Assembly: GCF_014649115.1 (NCBI RefSeq)
Contig: NZ_BMSK01000017.1
Span: forward strand, 1-64,000
Length of the DNA stretch: 64,000 nt
Direction: 5' to 3'
DNA from: Streptomyces eurythermus
GTDB lineage: Bacteria > Actinomycetota > Actinomycetes > Streptomycetales > Streptomycetaceae
Part shown: piece by piece, positions 57,965-64,000 of the stretch
Layout of the letters: every line of letters begins with the position of its first letter
Numbering within the stretch: the stretch's first letter is position 1
Translations under genes and position numbers: made by a program
Notes under the pieces: generated by a model
Told to the model about the DNA's origin: nothing
What the model saw: the letters and a program-made list of their open reading frames with translations, nothing else
Databases searched by the model: none

Positions 57965-58447
57965 GTGCAAAAGAAGCTCAGCGCTCTGCTGGGAACCGCT
58001 CTGGCCGGCGCGGCTCTCTCCACCGTGCTGGCGGCGACGCCCGCGCACGCGGAACAGCAGTACACCCTGCAGAACGTCGCCAGCGGCCGGTGCCTGTCCG
58101 GACAGGCCGACCGCACCGTCCGCCAGGGCCCGTGCGACGCCAACGCCAAGTGGATGCCGGTCTACCGCCACAGCAGCCATATGGAGGACGCCCCCATGCT
58201 GGTGAACGTGGCCACGGGCATGTGCCTGGACCAGAACACCGACGTGGCCTACAAGGAGGTCTACCTGTCCCCGTGCAGCGCTGAGGACTACGGCCAGCTC
58301 ATGGGGCTGTACTCTCACGGCGGCAACCGGAACGTCGTCGCCCCCGTCGAGAGCGAGATGCGGCTCACCGGCTGGAACACCGGTTCGGTGAGCTTCGACA
58401 CCATCCTCGACTCCCGCCGTGAGAAGCAGCTCTGGGCAACCATCTGA
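57965..58447 (+). CDS. Small secreted ricin-like (beta-trefoil) protein
   Basis: The GTG at 57965 has AAAGGAA ten bases upstream; a GTG 13 codons earlier has no site. The 160-residue protein has a signal peptide of about 30 residues (ATPAHA) followed by a ricin-like repeat pattern: YTLQNVASGRCLSG near 33, GPCDANAKWMPV, LVNVATGMCLDQ near 78 and LSPCSAEDYGQLMGLY near 100. The usual QxW signature is partly lost. It may bind a carbohydrate or protein outside the cell. No operon partner is evident. Confidence 0.75.
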   Translation: MQKKLSALLGTALAGAALSTVLAATPAHAEQQYTLQNVASGRCLSGQADRTVRQGPCDANAKWMPVYRHSSHMEDAPMLVNVATGMCLDQNTDVAYKEVYLSPCSAEDYGQLMGLYSHGGNRNVVAPVESEMRLTGWNTGSVSFDTILDSRREKQLWATI

Positions 58448-58504
58448 CGGCTGTCTCGTCCACGCCGGAGCGAGTCCGGGTCCGACCCATCGAGGAAGTC
58501 CAGG

Positions 58505-59338
58505 GTGCTGATCGAGATATGCGCGGCCGTCGCGCTGCTGCTGTTCGTCATCGGTGTCATCGTCGACGCGAGGCGCTTCGCGAACGCCGTACTGCTCGGC
58601 GTCTTCCTCACCCTGACAGCGGTGGCCCACGGCCGGAAGCTCCTGGTCGTCCACCACGCTCTGGACGACACCTGGCTGGCCGGCCCTGCCCTGGAAGGGC
58701 TGGCCGTGCTGCTGGTCTGCTGCCTCCTGATCGGCAACGGGGTGCGGATGGTACGCAAGGAGGGCAGTCGCCCGGGCAACCTTTTGACACTCCTCGCGGG
58801 TCTCGGGCTCCTGTCGCTCCTGCTGCTGACGGTGGTGGCGTACGTGGCCGAGCTGCGCCTCGTGGCCGCCGCGGTCGTCATCGCGGCGCTCATCACCGCG
58901 TACTTCGTCTGCCTCTACATGTGTTTCGGCGTGTACGGGTACGTCTACAGCCGCCTGCCCGCCCCGTCCGGCCTCGACTACATCATCGTCCTCGGGTCGG
59001 GGCTGGTCGGCGGTGACCGGGTGCCGCCCTTGCTCGCGGGCAGACTGGACCGGGCGTACGCGGTCTTCCAGGCCCAGCTGGCGGGGGAAGCCCTCATGGA
59101 CGAGCGCGGCACCGGCTACCGCTGCGCGATCGTGGCCAACGACTTCCACGCCTTCCGGACCGCGATCATCGCCCGGAGCATGGGCATCGACGCCCACGTC
59201 CTGGGCTCCCCCACGGCCTCCTACTTCCGGCCCAGCGCGACCATGCGGGAGTTCGCCGCCGTCGTCCTGCATCACCGGTGGACGCACCTCACGGTCTGTC
59301 TGTTCCTGGCCCTCGCCTGCCGGCTGATCCTCCTGTAA
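58505..59338 (+). CDS. YdcF/SanA-family (DUF218) membrane protein lacking its central segment
   Basis: The GTG at 58505 has GAGGAAG upstream. The 277-residue protein has four membrane helices (about 5-130), then the DUF218 start YIIVLGSGLVGGDRVPPLLA near residue 158 and end FHAFRTAIIARSMGIDAHVL near 215. Between them, only about 30 residues remain (AVFQAQLAGEALMDERGTGY). Relatives have a 50-60-residue segment there with the GGxGxDE and SxxTxEN motifs, so an in-frame deletion of roughly 50 codons is likely. The reading frame is intact, but the active-site region is absent. Confidence 0.8.
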   Translation: MLIEICAAVALLLFVIGVIVDARRFANAVLLGVFLTLTAVAHGRKLLVVHHALDDTWLAGPALEGLAVLLVCCLLIGNGVRMVRKEGSRPGNLLTLLAGLGLLSLLLLTVVAYVAELRLVAAAVVIAALITAYFVCLYMCFGVYGYVYSRLPAPSGLDYIIVLGSGLVGGDRVPPLLAGRLDRAYAVFQAQLAGEALMDERGTGYRCAIVANDFHAFRTAIIARSMGIDAHVLGSPTASYFRPSATMREFAAVVLHHRWTHLTVCLFLALACRLILL

Positions 59339-59380
59339 CGGCACCGAGGCCGTTGACCGGAAGGCCGCCACCGCACCGGA

Positions 59381-59465
59381 CCTCACACGCCCATGACACG
59401 TGTCAGGCGCTCCCCTCCTCGTCGATGACGGCAGGGACGGCATACGCGACGCCCCGCGTGTGAGG
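59381..59465. promoter_or_regulatory. Nested palindromes upstream of the ECF-CU044_5270 operon
   Basis: TGACACGTGTCA (59394-59405) is a perfect 12-bp palindrome. CCTCACACGC (59381-59390) and GCGTGTGAGG (59456-59465) are a perfect 10-bp inverted repeat that encloses it with a 65-bp spacer. They lie 55-140 bp upstream of the sigma-factor start. A regulator site or looping operator is possible; the outer pair could also be a long-stem terminator for the gene upstream. Confidence 0.5.
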
Positions 59466-59520
59466 CACGTCACTGGAAGTCGGAGCGGGGAGCAGACAGC
59501 TCATAGAGGTGAGCATTGAC

Positions 59521-60240
59521 ATGCGTGCCCGACTACGGGCTGGGGAGCCGGCCGCGTTCGCCGAGTTGTTCGACAGTTACGCCCGTGGCGTGTACAACCA
59601 CGCTTTCCGTCTGACCGCAGACTGGTCGACGGCCGAGGACGTCATGGCCACCACGTTCATGGAGGCATGGCGGCTCCGAGACAGGATCGACGCCGAGGGC
59701 GGCTCGCTGCGGCCATGGCTGCTCGGCATCGCCACCAACACCGCACGCAACCAAATTCGCAGCAATCGGGGATACCGCCGGGCCGCGGTGGCCACGGCGG
59801 CGGCCGTACTGCCCGTTCCGGACCACGCCGACGAGGTCACGAACCAGATCGACGACCAGCGCAGGCTGGCGGCGACCCTTCGGGCGCTCGGGGCGTTGCG
59901 CAGGACGGAACGTGAGGTCGTCGCGCTCTGTCTGGGGGAAGGGCTCGATTACGAGGCGGCGGCGAAGGCGCTGGGGATCCCGGTGGGCACAGTCGCTTCC
60001 CGGCTGTCCCGGGCCCGCAGGAAACTCCGCACTCTCGCGAAGACCGAGCTCGAACAGCACGACGATGCCGCGGTGGCCGGCCCGCCAGTGGTCAGCGGCC
60101 GCGTTCCGCGTGCGCCGCGGACGAGAAGCACGGACGGATCCGAGAAAGTTCGAGGCAGACGGGAAGCCGGGGCGGCCGGCCGACAGATACCAGGTGACCG
60201 CATGAACACTGTCCGGCCCGCACAGGAAGGAAACCGATGA
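59521..60240 (+). CDS. ECF RNA polymerase sigma factor with extended C-terminus
   Basis: The ATG at 59521 has GAGGTGA eight bases upstream; a GTG at 59509 is an alternative that overlaps that site. The 239-residue protein has sigma region 2 (FDSYARGVYNHAFRLTADWS near residue 20, RPWLLGIATNTARNQIRSNR near 70) and region 4 (LRRTEREVVALCLGEGLDYE near 130, PVGTVASRLSRARRKL). About 65 extra residues, basic and probably disordered, follow region 4. Its stop overlaps the next gene as ATGA, the usual arrangement of a sigma factor and its membrane partner. Confidence 0.92.
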   Translation: MRARLRAGEPAAFAELFDSYARGVYNHAFRLTADWSTAEDVMATTFMEAWRLRDRIDAEGGSLRPWLLGIATNTARNQIRSNRGYRRAAVATAAAVLPVPDHADEVTNQIDDQRRLAATLRALGALRRTEREVVALCLGEGLDYEAAAKALGIPVGTVASRLSRARRKLRTLAKTELEQHDDAAVAGPPVVSGRVPRAPRTRSTDGSEKVRGRREAGAAGRQIPGDRMNTVRPAQEGNR

Positions 60241-61334
60241 GCGCGAACACGCCCCGGCAGAGGCCGGGCGCTTGGGAGGAAGCCGCCGCACAGCTGCTGT
60301 CCCGCACTGCGCGTGACCTGCCAACGGGCCGCCACGAGTACCACAAGGAGCTTCTGATGGCAGGAATCGAGCAGGCACAGCGCACGCAGCAGGTCCCTCC
60401 CGGCACCGCGAAGGCGCGCGGGCTGCAGCTGCTCCGCCCGGCGATCGCTCTGCCCGCCCTGGCCGCCACCGTGGCCGCGGCCGTCATCGCCGGGACGGCG
60501 CTGACCGGTGGCAACGGGGACGGACCCGCCCGGCTCGCCACCGGTCCGGCCCTGACCACCCAGATCGGCACCGCCAGCCCCGACGGGGTGAGCCGCCTGC
60601 TCGACCAGGTCACCCTGGTCGCGGCCCAGGAGGAGCACCCGACCCTCAAAGCGGGCCAGTACGTGTACATCGAGTCCAAGACGGCCGACACGTTCGTGAA
60701 GACCGTGGACGACAAGAGCAGCCTCGCCAGTCACGCACTGCACAAGCGCCAGGTGTGGTACTCGCCGGACGGAACCAAGGGCTGGCTGATCGACCCCGCC
60801 GTCAACGACAGTCCCGAAGGGGAGACCCTCAGTCTCCCCGACGAGCAGGGCAACATCCCCGTCGCCGGCCTGAACCATCCGTCGTACGACTACCTGGCCA
60901 GTCTGCCCGCCGACCCCGACGCGCTCCTCGCCAAGATCTACAAGGAGACCAAGGGGCACGGCAACTCACCGGCCCAGGAGGCGTTCGCCACGATCGGTGA
61001 CCTGCTCGGCGAGAGCTACCCGCCGCCCGCGCTGACCAAGGCGCTGTTCAAGGCCGCCGCGAAGATCCCCGGCGTCGTCACCGTGAACGAGGCCGTCGAC
61101 GCGGTCGGCCGGCACGGCGTGGCGGTCGCCCGGCTGGACGAGAAGAGCGGCCAGCGAGAGGAATGGATCTTCGACAAGAACACGCACGTCTTCCTGGGCA
61201 AGCGAACCGTCCAGGTGAGCAAGGCCAGCGGTCCGGAAGCACTCATCAAGCCCGGAACCGTCCTGTTCACCAGCGCCGTCACGCAGCGAGCCATAGTCAA
61301 CGACATCAAGCAGGTGCCCGCGCAAGGGAGCTGA
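60237..61334 (+). CDS. CU044_5270-family membrane protein, sigma-factor partner
   Basis: The ATG at 60237 overlaps the sigma-factor stop. The 365-residue protein has a cytoplasmic N-terminus of about 65 residues (TARDLPTGRHEYHKELLMAG), one membrane helix at about 68-92, and an extracytoplasmic domain with GQYVYIESKTADTF near 140 and LIKPGTVLFTSAVTQ near 340. This is the CU044_5270 family, regularly found beside ECF sigma factors in actinobacteria. It probably acts as an anti-sigma or sensor protein. A terminator follows. Confidence 0.92.
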   Translation: MSANTPRQRPGAWEEAAAQLLSRTARDLPTGRHEYHKELLMAGIEQAQRTQQVPPGTAKARGLQLLRPAIALPALAATVAAAVIAGTALTGGNGDGPARLATGPALTTQIGTASPDGVSRLLDQVTLVAAQEEHPTLKAGQYVYIESKTADTFVKTVDDKSSLASHALHKRQVWYSPDGTKGWLIDPAVNDSPEGETLSLPDEQGNIPVAGLNHPSYDYLASLPADPDALLAKIYKETKGHGNSPAQEAFATIGDLLGESYPPPALTKALFKAAAKIPGVVTVNEAVDAVGRHGVAVARLDEKSGQREEWIFDKNTHVFLGKRTVQVSKASGPEALIKPGTVLFTSAVTQRAIVNDIKQVPAQGS

Positions 61335-61343
61335 CACACCCGC

Positions 61344-61377
61344 GGAGCTGCCTCAGGGGCCACCCTGGGGCAGCTCC
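61344..61377 (+). terminator. Terminator hairpin of the sigma/CU044_5270 operon
   Basis: Bases 61344-61358 pair with 61363-61377 to make a 15-bp stem with one G-T wobble and a four-base loop. It starts ten bases after the stop codon. The 270 bp between it and the next gene hold the promoter region of the ATPase-HTH gene and nothing else I could recognise. Confidence 0.8.
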
Positions 61378-61647
61378 CCGCGTTCCCTTGGCTGATCGGA
61401 CACCGCCGTCGTCGACGGCGACCTGATCACCGACAACGACACTCCTCTGGCGGGTGTGCTTTCCTTTTCGTTCCTCGTGATCAAATAGACCAAAGGCCAT
61501 GAAATGCGGACTAGTTACGACCGATGAGTAACCGCTTTACACGGTGTATGGTGCACGCGTCGGTGCGCCGACCGGCGGGTGAGCGTGCCCCCGCGTTCAG
61601 CAAGGCGTCGTCGTGCGGAGAGACGGCGACGGTAGGAGGAGTCCCAC

Positions 61648-63729
61648 GTGACCGGCAGTGTTCCCAACGACATTGCGGGCCGCCTTCAGCGCGGACGCGA
61701 CCGGATGTTCACCGGGCGAGCAGCGGAACTGGCCGTTTTCCGCGCCGCTCTGACCGGGGACGAAGGGGCGCCGGCGGTGCTCTTCGTGCACGGCCCCGGG
61801 GGTATCGGCAAGTCGATGCTGCTGCGGCGGTTCGCGGCCGAGGCGCGGGCGATGGGCCGGCCCGTGCTGGACATCGACGGCCGCACGGTTCAGCCGACGC
61901 CGGAGGCGTTCGAAAGGGAGGCCGGGGCGGCTTTCGCCGAGGACGGCACGGTCCTGATCATCGATACCTTCGAACGCTGTCAGGGGCTGGAGGGATGGCT
62001 GAGGGAGAAATTCCTCCCCAGACTGCCCCATGGCGGAGTGGCGGTGATCGCCGGGCGGCAGGCACCGGAGGCGGAGTGGACCTCCGACCCCGGGTGGGCC
62101 GACCTGCTGTACCGCATGGCACTGCGCAATCTCTCACCCGACGAGGCCACCGCCCTGCTGCACGCCTGGAGAGTTCCCCGGCACAGCCAGGCCCCGCTAC
62201 TGGCCTTCACCGGCGGACATCCGCTCGCCCTGGCCCTGGCAGCCGCGGTGGCGGTCCGGGAACCCGCCCGCGCCACCCAATGGAAACCCAGCATGGACGT
62301 CGTCGCGACACTGCTGTCCCGGCTGGTCGGCGAGGTGCCCTCCCCGTTGCACCGCCGGGCCCTGGAGGTGTGCGCGCGCGTTCACATGACCACCGAGACA
62401 CTGCTCCGGGTCGTCCTCGGCGACGACGCCACGGTCATGTTCGCCTGGCTGCGCGAACTGCCTTTCATCGAGTCGACGCAGGACGGCCTCTTCCCGCACG
62501 ACGTCGTCCGGCAGGCGCTGGAGGAGGATCTGCGCTGGCGCGATCCGGACGGCTACGCCGAACTGCACGGGCGGCTCGGCCGCCACCTGTTCGAGCAGAT
62601 TCGCACCTCACCGGCGACCGGGACGCTGTCCGCGGTGCGCTCCTTCCTCTTCCTGTACCGCGACGACCGGTACATGTCCGACTTCAACAGCTGGCGGGAA
62701 GCGGGCGAGGTCCGGCTGACCGCGTGCGAGGCGGACGACCGTGACAGGATCCGATCGCTGGCGAGCGACGTCGAGGGCGAGGAATCGGCCGCCCTGGCGG
62801 GGGCGTGGCTGGAACGCGGGCCGGAAGCGTTCCGGGTCTGCCGCACCACGCGTGAGAACAAGGCGGTCGGCTTCTCCGCCTGGTTGCAACTCACCGAAGC
62901 CCCACAGGCGTTCCACGACCCCGTGGCCGAGGCGGCCTGGAACCACGCGCGCGCCACCCAGCCCCTCCGTGAGGGCGAGCACATAGCGGTGGCCCGCTTC
63001 TCCGTGACGTCGCCGGAGTACCCGAAGATCTCCCCCGTCGAGAACCTCCACCAGTGGCGGACGCTGGCCGAGGCCGCGAGAACCGAGGGCCGGGTCGCTT
63101 GGATGTACGTCGTCGTGCGGGCGGGCACGTTCTGGACGCCGTACATGGTCAGCCTCGGTCTGCATCCCATCGCGGAGCGGCCACGGGTGGGTGCCCTGAC
63201 CTACACGCTGTTCGCCATCGACTGGCGGGTCCAGCCGGTGTGGGCCTGGGCCGAGGAGAAGACCCGGCTGATGCTGTCCCACGTCCGGGACGGGAGCCGC
63301 GCCGTTCAGGCGGACGGCGAGCAGGCACGGCGGGGAACGGAGTTCACCGTGCTGTCCCGCCCCGAGTTCGACGCCGCGCTGCGCGACGCGCTCCGCGGCT
63401 TCTTCCGCCCGCGGGAGTGGTCCGCGAACCCGCTCACACGCAGCAGACTGACGGCGGGCACCAACCGCACATTGCCGCAGATCCTGACGGACGCGGTCGA
63501 GGCACTGCGTACGGAAGCGGGCGGGGAGAAGTACTACAAGGCGGTGTCACGGACGTACCTCACCAAGGGAATGCCCACCCAGCAGTCGGTCGCCGAACGG
63601 CTCGGTCTGCCGTTCAGTACGTACCGCAGACACCTGGCGGGAGGCATTGCCCGGGTGTGTGACGCGCTGTGGCGGCAGGAGATATACGGGGACCCGGCAC
63701 CGGCCGACCGGCCGCACCCCGCGGTCTGA
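61648..63729 (+). CDS. STAND-like ATPase with C-terminal helix-turn-helix (paralog of 48605)
   Basis: The GTG at 61648 has GGAGGA upstream. The 693-residue protein has a P-loop FVHGPGGIGKSMLLRRF near residue 48, Walker B LIIDTFERCQGLEGWL near 100, a helical middle region, and a C-terminal helix-turn-helix-like segment TQQSVAERLGLPFSTYRRHL near 650. It shares this order and many short motifs with the protein at 48605, for example GRxGELxxFRAAL near residue 25 and FERCQGLEGWLR near 105. It is likely a signal-responsive regulator of unknown target. Confidence 0.85.
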   Translation: MTGSVPNDIAGRLQRGRDRMFTGRAAELAVFRAALTGDEGAPAVLFVHGPGGIGKSMLLRRFAAEARAMGRPVLDIDGRTVQPTPEAFEREAGAAFAEDGTVLIIDTFERCQGLEGWLREKFLPRLPHGGVAVIAGRQAPEAEWTSDPGWADLLYRMALRNLSPDEATALLHAWRVPRHSQAPLLAFTGGHPLALALAAAVAVREPARATQWKPSMDVVATLLSRLVGEVPSPLHRRALEVCARVHMTTETLLRVVLGDDATVMFAWLRELPFIESTQDGLFPHDVVRQALEEDLRWRDPDGYAELHGRLGRHLFEQIRTSPATGTLSAVRSFLFLYRDDRYMSDFNSWREAGEVRLTACEADDRDRIRSLASDVEGEESAALAGAWLERGPEAFRVCRTTRENKAVGFSAWLQLTEAPQAFHDPVAEAAWNHARATQPLREGEHIAVARFSVTSPEYPKISPVENLHQWRTLAEAARTEGRVAWMYVVVRAGTFWTPYMVSLGLHPIAERPRVGALTYTLFAIDWRVQPVWAWAEEKTRLMLSHVRDGSRAVQADGEQARRGTEFTVLSRPEFDAALRDALRGFFRPREWSANPLTRSRLTAGTNRTLPQILTDAVEALRTEAGGEKYYKAVSRTYLTKGMPTQQSVAERLGLPFSTYRRHLAGGIARVCDALWRQEIYGDPAPADRPHPAV

Positions 63730-63740
63730 GACCCGCGCGA

Positions 63741-64000
63741 TCACCCACCCTGTGCGGCTGGTGGTCCCATGGGCCGGCTCGCCGCTGATTCCGTCAGGCC
63801 CGTGGCGACGAGGAGCAGTTGCGCGAGGCGCTCGCGAGCCCGGTCCGCATCACCGTCGAGGGCCAGCTGCGCGGTCACCGCGTCGTACGCCTCCAGGACC
63901 GAGCGGATGGCCTCCTCCCGGCAGCCGGGGGAAAGAGGCGCGCCGCAGGGTACGGTCAGTGTGTCCAGGACGGTCTCGGCCAACTCCCGGCGCACGGCAC
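63741..64000 (-). CDS. C-terminal fragment of an unidentified protein, 5' end outside window
   Basis: The leftward frame is open to the right edge of the window; a GTG at 63995 is possible but has no visible context. The visible part is an all-helical C-terminus (VLDTLTVPCGAPLSPGCREE, then AIRSVLEAYDAVTAQL), ending in a Pro/Ala-rich tail. It is convergent with the ATPase-HTH gene and ends 11 bp from it. The helical pattern is compatible with a TetR ligand domain or another small regulator. I cannot assign it. Confidence 0.5.
   Translation of the reverse strand, partial: AVRRELAETVLDTLTVPCGAPLSPGCREEAIRSVLEAYDAVTAQLALDGDADRARERLAQLLLVATGLTESAASRPMGPPAAQGG

Overview
This window is high-GC actinobacterial DNA, almost certainly from a Streptomyces chromosome. 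The evidence is strong third-position GC bias, frequent GTG starts, and families typical of the genus: a GH62 arabinofuranosidase with a ricin-type module, a streptophobe-family membrane protein, a SARP regulator, ECF sigma factors with a CU044_5270-type partner, RsbW-like ATPases, and many TetR regulators. No tRNA, rRNA, CRISPR array, insertion sequence or phage gene was seen. The content looks like an accessory or arm region: many small regulator-plus-enzyme units, several decayed genes, and one toxin island.

Layout. 1-7,994: the 5' part of a secreted GH62 enzyme, an AsnC regulator divergent from an F420-type oxidoreductase/deaminase pair, a flavin-reductase-fold protein, an ArsR/MFS efflux pair with a shared operator, and a TetR/CocE-hydrolase pair. 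8,191-12,742: a decayed partner-switching region (two RsbW-like ATPases, a SpoIIE phosphatase remnant, a STAS protein), a winged-helix regulator, an ATP-grasp pseudogene and a GNAT protein. 12,879-16,886: two TetR regulators, two SDRs and an epoxide-hydrolase-like enzyme; the first TetR has a three-half-site operator.

16,897-27,663 is the most interesting block. An FHA-FtsK/EccC-like ATPase and a kinase-WD40 fusion are transcribed leftward. Divergent from them are two small WXG100-type proteins, a modular T7SS-type effector with a CdiA-like putative nuclease C-terminus, and an overlapping pentapeptide-repeat protein that is the likely immunity partner. Beyond it lie an internally deleted toxin N-terminus, an immunity-like gene and a short second copy of that gene, as in orphan toxin/immunity arrays.

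27,890-33,924 is a leftward operon of MmpL transporter, streptophobe protein, OmpR-type response regulator and histidine kinase. The MmpL has a C-terminal frameshift, and OmpR-style direct repeats lie upstream. 34,105-40,495 holds a serine hydrolase, an MFS transporter, and a TetR divergent from an acyl-CoA ligase/acyl-CoA dehydrogenase pair. 40,616-44,700 is a leftward operon of carotenoid oxygenase, MFS exporter and two SRPBCC proteins.

45,232-64,000 carries a DUF4232 lipoprotein, a DinB/aminotransferase/CGNR operon, two paralogous ATPase-HTH proteins 11 kb apart, a NarL-type two-component system, VanZ, GDSL hydrolase, SARP, an ECF sigma factor, a thioesterase, a secreted ricin-like protein, a YdcF-family protein that lacks its middle, an ECF sigma/CU044_5270 pair, and a gene fragment at the right edge.
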